A DNA stretch of 64,000 nt, from positions 186,001 through 250,000 of the forward strand of contig NZ_JBMSDT010000006.1 of the NCBI RefSeq assembly GCF_049445795.1, read 5' to 3'. The first letter of the stretch is position 1, and each line of letters opens with the position of its first letter. The position numbers and the translations under genes were made by a program. The notes under the pieces were generated by a model, which saw only the letters and a list, made by a program, of their open reading frames with translations, ran no database searches and was not told where the DNA came from. Shown one piece after another: positions 36,278-44,911 of this stretch. This DNA comes from Larkinella sp049445795 (GTDB lineage: Bacteria > Bacteroidota > Bacteroidia > Cytophagales > Spirosomataceae).

Positions 36278-37018
36278 ATGAATCCATTAGTAGTTGTGAC
36301 GGGCGGCACCAAAGGCATTGGCCGGGCCGTGGTGGAACGGTTTGCCGAGGGCGGTTTCGACGTGGTGGTAAGCACCCGGAGCGAGAACGATCTAAGGCAG
36401 CTTAAACACGAAATCGAAGCGTCGGTGGCCGACGTGCTGGAAGGCTTTGATGAAGCGGTCATGCCAACCATCTTTCCGTTTGCGGCCGATCTGGCCCGCC
36501 GGGCCGACGTCGACCGGCTGATTGAATTTATTCGTTCGCTGGCCCGCCCGGTTCACGCCCTCGTCAACAATGTCGGTATTTTTCTGCCCGGTCAGGTCCA
36601 TAATGAGCCGGAAGGCACGTTCGAGACGACCATGAACCTCAACGTCGCCAGCATCTACCACCTCACGCGCGGACTCATCGGCGATATGATGCAACAACGG
36701 CAAGGCCACATTTTTATGATGGGGTCGACGGCCAGCATTACGGCCTACCCGAACGGCGGTTCGTATTGTATCTCCAAATTTGCGCTGCTGGGGATGGCGA
36801 AGGTGTTGCGCGAGGAGATGAAACCGTACGGGGTGAAAGTGACGACCCTGCTGCCGGGGGCCACGTATACCGATAGCTGGGCCGCTTCCGGTTTGCCTGA
36901 AGCCCGGTTTATGCAGGCAGCCGATGTGGCCGAGGTCATCTGGTCGGCGTATAATCTATCGGTAGGCGCGGTGGTGGAAGAGATTCTGCTCCGGCCTCAA
37001 TTGGGAGACATTAAATGA
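36278..37018 (+). CDS. Short-chain dehydrogenase/reductase
   Basis: From ATG at 36278 the protein has 246 residues. The nucleotide-binding motif TGGTKGIG is at 8-15, NNVG near 99 and the catalytic YCISK near 161-165 with a serine in MGSTAS upstream. It is a classical NAD(P)H-dependent SDR; the substrate cannot be named. A TTG 12 nt upstream is the alternative start. Confidence 0.88.
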   Translation: MNPLVVVTGGTKGIGRAVVERFAEGGFDVVVSTRSENDLRQLKHEIEASVADVLEGFDEAVMPTIFPFAADLARRADVDRLIEFIRSLARPVHALVNNVGIFLPGQVHNEPEGTFETTMNLNVASIYHLTRGLIGDMMQQRQGHIFMMGSTASITAYPNGGSYCISKFALLGMAKVLREEMKPYGVKVTTLLPGATYTDSWAASGLPEARFMQAADVAEVIWSAYNLSVGAVVEEILLRPQLGDIK

Positions 37019-37036
37019 ATGGAAAGAATAAACATC

Positions 37037-37143
37037 GAATAATGAATATTGAACACCGAATATCGAAATAAAGAACAGCGGGATAAAAAGGGCAAAACCG
37101 CTTCGTTATTCAGTGTTCAATATTCATTATTCGCTATTCAATC
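37037..37143. repeat. Heptad-built inverted repeat, GAATATN word (copy 2)
   Basis: Five 7-nt units starting GAA (37037-37071) face five complementary units ending TTC (37105-37139). Thirty-two paired positions have two mismatches. The word is that of the hairpin at 5317-5456. It lies between the SDR and the ROK kinase genes, same strand. Confidence 0.85.
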
Positions 37144-37220
37144 AAATCTTCCTTCGTATCTTGCGCGCTAATCGACAAAAACGACACAGAAAAGCATTAG
37201 TTTAACATAAAACTCCAGTA

Positions 37221-38135
37221 ATGGAATCGGTTCAATATTTGGGTATTGACGTCGGCGGCACAAATGTCAAAATGGGCATCGTCGACGCACAAAGTGGGAA
37301 CATTTCGAACTTCTACAGTCACGACACCGCCAGTTGGCGCGAATCCGGGCATTTCGTTGAGCAGTTTTCAGACGCCATCGCCCTTCAACTGTACGAACAC
37401 AAGGAGATTAAGAAAGTCGGCATCGGCTTGCCCGGCATGATCAACCGGGAACGAACCATCCCCCTCGAAATCACCGCTATCCCCGAATTGAACGGCGTTC
37501 CGCTGGTGGAGACGCTCAAAAAACGGTTTGCCGACGTACAATTCTTTCTGGAAAACGACGCCAACGCAGCGGCCCTCGGTGAGTTTTACTTTGCCGACGA
37601 AAAAATTGATGAGAATTACATTTTCATCACGCTCGGAACGGGCGTCGGCGGAGCGGCCATCATCAATAAAAAAGTGTTTGTCGGGGGCGACGGCAACGCC
37701 ATGGAGCCGGGTCATCTGCCTTCCCGGAATAACCGGGTGCTGGAACGGAACATCGGCAAAAAAGAACTGCTGGACCTTGCCAACGAACGGCGTCTGGAGT
37801 TTACGAAACCGACCCAATTGCCCGCCGACGGTAGTATCTCGACCACGAGCCTGGTAGCGGCTGCGGCCGTTGGCGATGAGCTGGCCCTGCAAATCTGGTC
37901 GGAAGTCGGCGAGATGCTTGGCGATGGGCTAGTGTCCCTGATTCGGGTTCTCGACATCAAGCAAATCCTGATCGGGGGCGGTTTGTCGGCTTCGTATGAC
38001 TACATTCTCCCAGCCGTTCAGAAGCAACTCGACTTCTGGTTGACGCCGTATTACCAGAATGGCTTGTCGCTCAAACGCGCCACGCTCGGCAACGACGCCG
38101 GTTTGCTCGGCGCAGCGTCGTTGTGTTTTGAATAA
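37221..38135 (+). CDS. ROK-family sugar kinase (glucokinase-like)
   Basis: A 304-residue ROK protein. The ATP-binding motif LGIDVGGTNVKMG is at the N-terminus, the catalytic aspartate is in LENDANAAALGE, and GTGVGGAAI follows. The usual zinc-binding cysteine cluster of many ROK proteins is not evident. It probably phosphorylates glucose or a related hexose. It carries no DNA-binding domain, so it is an enzyme rather than a repressor. Confidence 0.88.
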   Translation: MESVQYLGIDVGGTNVKMGIVDAQSGNISNFYSHDTASWRESGHFVEQFSDAIALQLYEHKEIKKVGIGLPGMINRERTIPLEITAIPELNGVPLVETLKKRFADVQFFLENDANAAALGEFYFADEKIDENYIFITLGTGVGGAAIINKKVFVGGDGNAMEPGHLPSRNNRVLERNIGKKELLDLANERRLEFTKPTQLPADGSISTTSLVAAAAVGDELALQIWSEVGEMLGDGLVSLIRVLDIKQILIGGGLSASYDYILPAVQKQLDFWLTPYYQNGLSLKRATLGNDAGLLGAASLCFE

Positions 38136-38142
38136 GTTTGAA

Positions 38143-38206
38143 AGGCTCGATGGTTTGAGTGGTTGGAGGGTTCGTGAAACCGTTCAGCTATTCAAACCAT
38201 TTTTAC
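38143..38206. repeat. Imperfect inverted repeat, GGTTTGA/GGTTGGA word (left of islet)
   Basis: ATGGTTTGA (38150-38158) pairs with TCAAACCAT (38192-38200), with weaker pairing around. The word GTTTGAGTGGTTGGA recurs inverted at 39104-39122, on the other side of the two-gene AT-rich islet. Confidence 0.5.
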
Positions 38207-38216
38207 TTGTGTTGTT

Positions 38217-38588
38217 TTAAGCAGCGGTTTTGATGATATAATCTAACACATCGTCAATTCCGTACAGCTTCCCTTGGACTATTTGATAAAGTTCAGCGAA
38301 AGATTCGTAGGCTTCTTTTGTTTTTATTTCCTTTGATGAATAGGTAATAAAATCGCCAGAAGATGTCCATTTATGTTCAGGTATGGTGGCTAAATCTTGG
38401 ATAGAGACATTTCCAGGATAATAGTACAAGTAATAGTGTCCTTCATCTGATTTGGTAACTGACCACTTAAATCTATCTTCATACGTAAAGAAGAGTTCAT
38501 TTCCATCCACAGATTTAATGACGGTACTAATCAAGTTAGGATTAGCAATCATCGAGTTTACGGCTGCCACTATCTTATGCATGATCAT
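38217..38588 (-). CDS. Hypothetical protein in AT-rich islet
   Basis: A 123-residue protein with no recognised domain. It starts with MIMHKIVAAVNSM, has a central aromatic-rich stretch (GHYYLYYYPG) and an acidic C-terminal half. There is no signal peptide or membrane helix. Base composition is visibly more AT-rich than the flanking genes, a sign of recent acquisition. It lies 60 nt downstream of a second unknown gene in the same direction. Function unknown. Confidence 0.65.
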   Translation of the reverse strand: MIMHKIVAAVNSMIANPNLISTVIKSVDGNELFFTYEDRFKWSVTKSDEGHYYLYYYPGNVSIQDLATIPEHKWTSSGDFITYSSKEIKTKEAYESFAELYQIVQGKLYGIDDVLDYIIKTAA

Positions 38589-38648
38589 CAACGGTTTATA
38601 ATCTTACGGTAAGTAGACACATCAATATGTCTGATCTTCTCCCTCAAT

Positions 38649-39011
38649 TCACTCACCAAACTGCGTTTTCGGGGTTCGGTTAGCAGGGTTATTTGTAAAA
38701 TTACTAATCTTTGTTAATTGTTCCGAGAGGGCTGAATTGAGAATTTTGTTGCCGATAATTTGCCCTTCAATATCATTCAGCAGGTTAATAATCTCATACA
38801 TCTGCTCTTTGTCAGCCGCTGTGTAGTCGTTTAATCGTTCAACTTTATATCGTAAATCGGATAAGGTGAGTTGAATGGAGTAGTTTACAATGGCATTCAA
38901 GGCAGACGTTAGCTTGTCCCGGTTTGCGATAAATACATAGATGGCAATTCCGGATGCCACGATCGTGAACGCGTTAGCCAAAAAGTTGACCCAAAAGTCT
39001 ACTTCTTTCAT
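38649..39011 (-). CDS. Hypothetical membrane-anchored protein in AT-rich islet
   Basis: From ATG at 39011 the protein has 120 residues: one N-terminal membrane helix (about 7-28, NFLANAFTIVASGIAIYVFI) followed by a long, probably coiled-coil cytoplasmic or periplasmic region. No known family was recognised. It is AT-rich like its downstream neighbour and they probably form an operon. A membrane anchor plus a small soluble protein is compatible with many roles; none can be assigned. Confidence 0.65.
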   Translation of the reverse strand: MKEVDFWVNFLANAFTIVASGIAIYVFIANRDKLTSALNAIVNYSIQLTLSDLRYKVERLNDYTAADKEQMYEIINLLNDIEGQIIGNKILNSALSEQLTKISNFTNNPANRTPKTQFGE

Positions 39012-39070
39012 TTGTAAGTACAAGTTTCCGTAAAAATAGGAAAATCAGGAAACGAAACAACCAGCTAACA

Positions 39071-39122
39071 TTGGGAGGCTCAGTTGACGATCCGCAACCA
39101 TGGAGCCATCCAACCATCAAAC
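39071..39122. repeat. Imperfect inverted repeat, GGTTGGATGG word (right of islet)
   Basis: TTGGGAGGCTCAGTTG (39071 on) pairs imperfectly with CAACCATGGAGCCATCCAA (39095-39113). The end of the element lies 4 nt from the murB stop codon. Its word matches, inverted, the element at 38143-38206. Confidence 0.5.
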
Positions 39123-39126
39123 CCCT

Positions 39127-40152
39127 TCAAATAATATTCACCTCGGGATTCAGCCGGATTCCGAATTTTTCTTCGACCGCCTGTTGCACGCTGCGGGCAA
39201 CGTTGAGGATGTCGGCACCGGTGGCTCCGCCGTAGTTGACCAGCACCAGGGCCTGTTTGGCATGAACGCCCGCGTTGCCGATTCGCTTCCCTTTCCAGCC
39301 ACATTGTTCGATCAGCCAGCCCGCCGGAACTTTCACGGTCTGGTCGCCGGTCGGGTAGCCGGGTAGGGTCGGGTAGCTGGCTTTCAGCCGTTCATAGTCA
39401 TCTTTCGATATTTCCGGATTTTTAAAAAAACTACCGGCGTTGCCGATCTCGGCGGGGTCGGGCAGTTTACTACGCCGAATCCGGATCACGGCTTCGCTGA
39501 TGACCTTGATGCTCAGTTGGTCGTCCGACACGCCCATGCTGGCCAGCGTTTCCCGGATGGCCCCGTATTCCGTGTGAAAAACCGGCTTTTTGTTCAGGCG
39601 TAACGTTACGCTGCTGATGATATACCGGCCTTTGGCTTCGTGTTTGAACACACTTTCGCGGTAGCCAAACCGACAGTCGGCGTGGGTGAAGACACGAATT
39701 TCGCCGGTTTGAACATCGACCGCTTCGAGTTGATCGAATACCTGCTCGATTTCAACGCCATAAGCGCCAATGTTCTGCATGGGGGCCGCACCGGTCGTGC
39801 CGGGAATCAGCGAGAGATTTTCTAGACCGGCGTAACCGTTCCGGACACAAAACAGGACAAACTGGTGCCAGTTGACACCCGCACCTGCTTTCACGTAAAC
39901 GTGTGCGTCATCTTCCCGGACAAGGGTAATGCCCTGAATGGCTATTTTGATCGCCAGCCCTTCAAAGTCGCGGGTGAATAGTACGTTGCTTCCCCCACCC
40001 AGAATCAGTTTGGGCACCGTCAAAAACTCCGTCAACTGAAAGAGCGTGCTGAGCTGTTCTTCGGCATCGATTTCGACCCAATAACGGGCTTTGGCATCGA
40101 TACCGAACGTATTATACGGTTTCAGGGATACGTGGCTCTGAATATCTAGCAT
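39127..40152 (-). CDS. murB: UDP-N-acetylenolpyruvoylglucosamine reductase MurB
   Basis: The 341-residue protein belongs to the E. coli-type (type I) MurB. It has the FAD-binding segments LILGGGSNVLFT and SLIPGTTGAAPMQNIGAYGVE, and the catalytic-serine region GNAGSFFKNPEI. It reduces UDP-GlcNAc-enolpyruvate to UDP-MurNAc for peptidoglycan. No other mur gene is adjacent. Confidence 0.96.
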   Translation of the reverse strand: MLDIQSHVSLKPYNTFGIDAKARYWVEIDAEEQLSTLFQLTEFLTVPKLILGGGSNVLFTRDFEGLAIKIAIQGITLVREDDAHVYVKAGAGVNWHQFVLFCVRNGYAGLENLSLIPGTTGAAPMQNIGAYGVEIEQVFDQLEAVDVQTGEIRVFTHADCRFGYRESVFKHEAKGRYIISSVTLRLNKKPVFHTEYGAIRETLASMGVSDDQLSIKVISEAVIRIRRSKLPDPAEIGNAGSFFKNPEISKDDYERLKASYPTLPGYPTGDQTVKVPAGWLIEQCGWKGKRIGNAGVHAKQALVLVNYGGATGADILNVARSVQQAVEEKFGIRLNPEVNII

Positions 40153-40242
40153 GGGTTAGCGCAGAATGCTACCTCAAAGTAAGTAAAAAGACCGCAAAAC
40201 GTTGGTATCCCTACGGCTTCAGTCAACAACACGATCGGTCAA

Positions 40243-40273
40243 TTGTTGTATAAGCAGATAGTTGCTACCTTTG
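40243..40273 (+). promoter_or_regulatory. Promoter TTG-N20-TACCTTTG for the SPOR-domain gene
   Basis: TTG at 40243-40245 and TACCTTTG at 40266-40273 with 20-nt spacing match the Bacteroidetes consensus, 11 nt before the ATG. Confidence 0.7.
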
Positions 40274-40283
40274 CGACCAAGCG

Positions 40284-40886
40284 ATGAAAGGACATTCTTA
40301 TATCATTCAACGGCCCGGCGCGGTCATCCTGACGATTTTAATCGGATTGTCGGGCTGGTTTAGTTCGTGTGCTTCCTCGAAAGGAACCGCGTCGCGTTCC
40401 TCCTCGTCGTCGACCGATTACAATTCCTACAATGCGGATCTGTCAGCTACCCGGCCCCGGTATACGGTTGCGGCACCGTCTAATACCCGGCCTGCACCCG
40501 CCACCCCGGCTCGCCCAACTCCGGAAACGCCACGCCGGACGTTGCCGATGGCCGAACCCATGCATATCAATAAAAAACTTGACGCGATTCTGGATTCCAT
40601 TGCCGTCAAAAACCGCTCGATTCGGTACGCACCCGGCTACCGGATTCAGATTTATGTGGGCGATGAGCGGGCCGAAGTGGATCGGGTCAAACGGTTTACG
40701 TATCAGAATTTTCCGGAATTGAATCCTTATACAACGTACCGGCAACCAACGTATCGGCTCAAAGTCGGCGATTTCATGCGTCGGGTCGATGCGGAGCGGT
40801 ATCTGGTACAACTTCGGCAGCAGTTTTCGACGGCAACGCTCTTACCGGATCGCATCGAAATCCGGCGGAGTCTGTCAGTTAAATAA
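40284..40886 (+). CDS. SPOR-domain lipoprotein
   Basis: A 200-residue lipoprotein (lipobox ending WFSSC) with a Ser/Pro/Thr-rich linker (about 35-90) and a C-terminal SPOR-like domain (about 112-195, YRIQIYVGDERAEVDRVKRF ... YRLKVGDFMRRVDAERYL). SPOR domains bind denuded peptidoglycan at division sites. It is followed after 26 nt by gmd, which may share its transcript. Confidence 0.82.
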   Translation: MKGHSYIIQRPGAVILTILIGLSGWFSSCASSKGTASRSSSSSTDYNSYNADLSATRPRYTVAAPSNTRPAPATPARPTPETPRRTLPMAEPMHINKKLDAILDSIAVKNRSIRYAPGYRIQIYVGDERAEVDRVKRFTYQNFPELNPYTTYRQPTYRLKVGDFMRRVDAERYLVQLRQQFSTATLLPDRIEIRRSLSVK

Positions 40887-40912
40887 TTCATGCCTATTTT
40901 TGTCAAAAATCT

Positions 40913-42025
40913 ATGAAAAAAGCACTGATTACCGGCATTACGGGCCAGGATGGCTCTTACCTGGCCGAACTCCTGCTGGCGAAAGGCTACGAAGTCCACG
41001 GGATTAAACGCCGGAGTTCGCTTTTCAATACGCAACGCATCGATCATATTTACGAAGATCCGCACGAGAAGCACGTGCGGTTTCGGTTGCATTACGGTGA
41101 TCTGTCCGATTCAACGAATGTAATCCGGATTATTCAGGAAATACAGCCCGATGAAATCTATAACCTGGGGGCCATGTCGCACGTCCGGGTCAGTTTTGAA
41201 GAACCCGAATACACGGCTCAGGTCGACGGGATCGGTACGTTGCGGGTCCTGGAAGCTGTTCGTCTGCTGGGTCTGACGCATAAAACCCGGATTTACCAGG
41301 CTTCTACCTCCGAACTTTACGGCGGGGTGCAGGGCCATGCCCAATCGGAATTGACGCCGTTTTATCCCCGTTCACCGTATGCCGTGGCTAAATTGTACGG
41401 GTACTGGATCACGGTCAATTACCGGGAAGCGTATAACATGTATGCCTGCAACGGCATTCTGTTCAACCACGAGTCGCCCCTGCGCGGGGAGACCTTCGTG
41501 ACCCGCAAGATCACGCGCGCCGTGGCCCGAATTGCGCTCGGGTTGCAGGAAAAAGTCTACATGGGCAACCTTGACGCACAGCGCGATTGGGGCCATGCCA
41601 AGGATTACGTCGAAGCCATGTGGCTCATGCTGCAACAGGAAACCGCTGAGGATTTTGTCATTGCCACCGGTCAGACAACGCATATTCGGGATTTTATCCG
41701 GATGGCCTTTGGCGAAGTCGGTGTTGAGCTGGAATTCCGGGGCGAAGGCGTGAACGAAGTGGGTATTGTAGCAAAATCGGCCAACCCGGCTTTTCCCCTG
41801 CAAGTCGGGAAAGAGGTAGTTTGTATCGATGAGCGGTATTTCCGACCGACGGAGGTCGATCTTTTGTTGGGCGACCCGACCAAAGCGATGACGAAACTGG
41901 GCTGGAAACCCAAGTATGACCTGGCCGCTCTGGTGAAAGAAATGGTCGCGGCCGATGTCGAATTATTTCAGCGGGATCAATTGCTGGAGAAGAGCGGGCA
42001 CCGCGTTATGAATTATTTCGAGTAA
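40913..42025 (+). CDS. gmd: GDP-mannose 4,6-dehydratase
   Basis: A 370-residue extended SDR with the NADP motif TGITGQDGSYL (7-17), a GAMSHV segment, and the YPRSPYAVAK active-site motif. It makes GDP-4-keto-6-deoxymannose, precursor of GDP-fucose or GDP-rhamnose sugars. The next enzyme (GDP-fucose synthase) is not next to it. A perfect 28-bp hairpin begins three nt after the stop. Confidence 0.96.
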   Translation: MKKALITGITGQDGSYLAELLLAKGYEVHGIKRRSSLFNTQRIDHIYEDPHEKHVRFRLHYGDLSDSTNVIRIIQEIQPDEIYNLGAMSHVRVSFEEPEYTAQVDGIGTLRVLEAVRLLGLTHKTRIYQASTSELYGGVQGHAQSELTPFYPRSPYAVAKLYGYWITVNYREAYNMYACNGILFNHESPLRGETFVTRKITRAVARIALGLQEKVYMGNLDAQRDWGHAKDYVEAMWLMLQQETAEDFVIATGQTTHIRDFIRMAFGEVGVELEFRGEGVNEVGIVAKSANPAFPLQVGKEVVCIDERYFRPTEVDLLLGDPTKAMTKLGWKPKYDLAALVKEMVAADVELFQRDQLLEKSGHRVMNYFE

Positions 42026-42028
42026 GAT

Positions 42029-42100
42029 TTACCCCTAAATCCCCTGAAGGGGACTTTTGATCTGGACAGATTAAGTCCCCTTCAGGGGATTTAGGGGTAA
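42029..42100. repeat. Inverted repeat, CCCCTAAA/AGGGGA word with GATCTGGA loop (copy 1)
   Basis: Perfect 28-nt arms (42029-42056 and 42073-42100) close a 16-nt loop that contains GATCTGGA. The C4/G4 runs recur about every nine nt. A cousin with the same loop word is at 59578-59641. It lies at the gmd 3' end. Confidence 0.85.
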
Positions 42101-42103
42101 CTA

Positions 42104-42141
42104 AAAAACCGCCCGGTTCCGAAGAACCGGGCGGTTTTTTA
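42104..42141. terminator. Bidirectional terminator, gmd / htrA
   Basis: The stem AAAAAACCGCCCGGTTC with its complement and A/T runs on both sides lies between convergent genes. Confidence 0.88.
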
Positions 42142-42156
42142 GTTTATGATTCAGTC

Positions 42157-43680
42157 TTAAACCGGTACAGCGTAGTAGTACATCCGGGAGCTGTTCGGGT
42201 ACATCCCGATCAGCATCAGCCCTTCGCCTTCTTTCGTGCTGTTCAGGGCGGTTTGCAGATCTTTCATGGTGCGAACTACTTTTCCGTTGGCTTTGACAAT
42301 GATGAAACCTTCTTCAATATCGGTTTCGGACATTTTGCCCTCCCGGATCCGTTTCACCCGAACACCGCCATCAACGCCCAGCCGTTTGGCATCCGTTGCC
42401 GTCAGTTCTTCGAAGTCAGCGCCCAGCGAGCTCAGGCTGGCGGATGAATTCGAAGCCGAGATCGTTTCGCTTTTCTTGATGATATCGCGGCCCCCGTTGC
42501 GGTTGCGCAACTCGACCCGGAAATCACGCAGATCACCGTTGCGGTTGACGGTCATGGCAATCACATCACCCGGACGACGACGGCCGATGATTTCGCGCAT
42601 CTGCGCGTCGGAGTCAACGTTCTGGCCTTCCATCTTCACGATGACATCGCCTTTTTTCAGACCGGCAGCGGCAGAAGCTCCGCCTTCAACCACCTCGTTG
42701 ATGTAGATCCCGCGACCTACTTTCGAGCCCAGTTCCTGTGCCCGCAGGCTGTTTAGTTCGACCGGGATAATTCCCAGGTAACCGCGTTGTACATTCCCGT
42801 ATTTCACCAGGTCGGCCGATACTTTTTTGACCAGCGAAACCGGTACGGCAAAACCGTACCCACTATAGTATCCTGTTGCCGAAGCGATGGCCGAGTTGAT
42901 CCCGACCAGTTCACCGCGCAGGTTGACCAGCGCACCGCCGGAGTTTCCGGGGTTAATAGCCGCATCGGTTTGTATGAAGGCTTCGACCGGCGAATCCGGT
43001 TTCTCTTCGTTCCGGTTGATATTCTGGTCCAGAATACCAATCCGGCGGCTTTTGGCACTCACAATACCGGCGGTTACGGTTGATTCCAGATCCAGCGGAT
43101 AGCCGACGGCCAGTACCCATTCGCCCAGTTTCAGAGCATCTGAATCACCCAGTGTGATCGAAGGCAGGTTTTTGGCATTGACCTGAATGACGGCCAGATC
43201 CGTCAGCGGGTCCGTACCGACAACTTTCGCTTTGAAGCTGCGTTTGTCGGTCAGAATAACTTCTACTTCATCCGCGCCCTGAACGACGTGGTTATTGGTT
43301 ACAATGTACCCGTCCTGGCTGATGATGACACCAGAACCGGATGCCTGACCGCGTTGCCGTTGCGGAGCACCACCCCGGCCGAATTCATCGCCGAAGAAAT
43401 CGCGGAAAATATCCGGAATCTGTTGTTGGCGAACCGTGCGCGTCATGGTGGTTTTGATATGGACGACGGCCGGGGTAGCAGCTTCAGCGGCATAGGCGAA
43501 ATCACCCGGAGCCGATTGTGGGCCCGTCAGAGCCGCCAGACGGCCGATGGGGGCGTTTGCCGGAGTCGCTTCATTGAAAATAACATCCTGCTTGTTAAAG
43601 CCCAAGAAGTTATAAGCGGCCAGCGTGACAAAGCTCGATAAGAGAGCGATGATGGCTAAAGATTTCCAGTTGTTTTTCAT
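42157..43680 (-). CDS. HtrA/Deg-family periplasmic serine protease
   Basis: A 507-residue Do-type protease with an N-terminal signal anchor (about 8-27). The catalytic triad is H131 (TNNHVV), D161 (LTDLAVI) and S247 (GNSGGA). Two PDZ domains follow (about 275-385 and 420-500). It degrades or refolds damaged envelope proteins. There are many DegP/DegQ paralogues, so no single symbol is given. The 440 nt upstream contain no gene and no clear promoter motif. Confidence 0.93.
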   Translation of the reverse strand: MKNNWKSLAIIALLSSFVTLAAYNFLGFNKQDVIFNEATPANAPIGRLAALTGPQSAPGDFAYAAEAATPAVVHIKTTMTRTVRQQQIPDIFRDFFGDEFGRGGAPQRQRGQASGSGVIISQDGYIVTNNHVVQGADEVEVILTDKRSFKAKVVGTDPLTDLAVIQVNAKNLPSITLGDSDALKLGEWVLAVGYPLDLESTVTAGIVSAKSRRIGILDQNINRNEEKPDSPVEAFIQTDAAINPGNSGGALVNLRGELVGINSAIASATGYYSGYGFAVPVSLVKKVSADLVKYGNVQRGYLGIIPVELNSLRAQELGSKVGRGIYINEVVEGGASAAAGLKKGDVIVKMEGQNVDSDAQMREIIGRRRPGDVIAMTVNRNGDLRDFRVELRNRNGGRDIIKKSETISASNSSASLSSLGADFEELTATDAKRLGVDGGVRVKRIREGKMSETDIEEGFIIVKANGKVVRTMKDLQTALNSTKEGEGLMLIGMYPNSSRMYYYAVPV

Positions 43681-44120
43681 GACTTGATTCTAAAATGGGT
43701 CGTTTACTGCTTTTGCTTCAGTTCACCAAGATAACGAAATCCACTTTCCCGAAAATTCGATTTCTTACTGCAATTAACAAAATTTAACAACGAATGTTGA
43801 CAGGCCGGGCTATCAAAAAAAAGGAAGTGCTCTTTGGAAGACCGGGCAGCTTTCCGGAGCTTTATTCAATCCTTTAAGAACAAACTCACGGTTCAAGTGA
43901 CAACTTCTGTACCAGCTTGTTGTTCGTGGGAGTTTATGCCATTCTGGCGGAGGTAGAATCATCCAATCTGCGGGGATGATGGCCATTTTGGCAGCTATTG
44001 GCCCGAACGACCGTAGATACTTTGGCAGACTGACAAACCGGCAAGGTTTCCTTCGGTGGTGAGTTGGTCAGAGAAGAGTCGAAGATTCTACAGGCGCAGA
44101 GAAAAGCCCGCCAAAAATGA
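43681..44120. other. 440-nt gene-free region between htrA and rnc
   Basis: No gene, repeat of the periodic type, terminator or exact TAnnTTTG element was found. It must carry the htrA promoter and the 3' end of the rnc transcript. It contains no obvious decayed reading frame. Confidence 0.4.
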
Positions 44121-44903
44121 TCAATTGGAGACGGGTTTCATTTGCAGTTGCTCGCAGGCTTTCTCGGCGGCCGACTGCTCGGCTTTTTTCTTGCTGTAGC
44201 CGCTGCCCTGCGCAAACGGTTCGTCGTTGACCGTAACCTGCGAAATAAACTCCCGGAAGTGGTTGTTCCCGCGCTCGGAAATAATCGTGAACTCCACTTT
44301 CTTGCCTTCCCGCTGCGCCCACTCAATCAGGCGGCTTTTGTAGTTGGCATTGTTGCTGATGAGCGCTTCGAGGTCGTAATGACCCAGCAATTCCTTAAGG
44401 ATAAACTGCCGGGTAAACCGGAATCCTTTGTCGAGGTAAATCGCCCCGACCAGTGCTTCGAGGGCGTCACCGTACATCGACGTGCGGGAGGGCACTATGC
44501 CCCGGCTGCGGCTGCCATCGTATTCGATCAGGTTTTCGAGCCCAATTTTGCGGGCAATTCCGTTGAGCGTTTCGCGGTTGACGATTCGGGAGCGGATTTC
44601 GGTCAGGAAGCCTTCGTCTTTGTAGGGAAATTTCTTGAAAAGAAACTCGGCAATGACCATGCCCAGCACCGCATCGCCCAGGTACTCAAGCCGTTCATTG
44701 GATTCTTTGAAACCTTTGATGCCGGTTTCTTTCGACGCGGACGTGTGCCGAAAAGCCAGTTGGTACAAACCCAGGTTGGAGGGGGCTTCGCCAATGATGT
44801 GTTCGACGGAACGCTTAAATTTTTTACGCTCAGCATTTCCTAATCCTAGCCGAAAAAGACTACGAATGGGTCCAAACACAGTATTAGCTAAAGCGGCTGT
44901 CAC
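44121..44903 (-). CDS. rnc: Ribonuclease III
   Basis: A 260-residue protein with the RNase III signature ERLEYLGDAVLG (70-81) and a C-terminal double-stranded-RNA-binding domain (about 180-255, NHFREFISQVTVNDEPFAQG). It processes rRNA precursors and structured mRNAs, and could in principle cut the long hairpins found in this window. The start is GTG. It follows fabF after 8 nt, in the conserved acpP-fabF-rnc order. Confidence 0.95.
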   Translation of the reverse strand: MTAALANTVFGPIRSLFRLGLGNAERKKFKRSVEHIIGEAPSNLGLYQLAFRHTSASKETGIKGFKESNERLEYLGDAVLGMVIAEFLFKKFPYKDEGFLTEIRSRIVNRETLNGIARKIGLENLIEYDGSRSRGIVPSRTSMYGDALEALVGAIYLDKGFRFTRQFILKELLGHYDLEALISNNANYKSRLIEWAQREGKKVEFTIISERGNNHFREFISQVTVNDEPFAQGSGYSKKKAEQSAAEKACEQLQMKPVSN

Positions 44904-44911
44904 GCGGCTGA

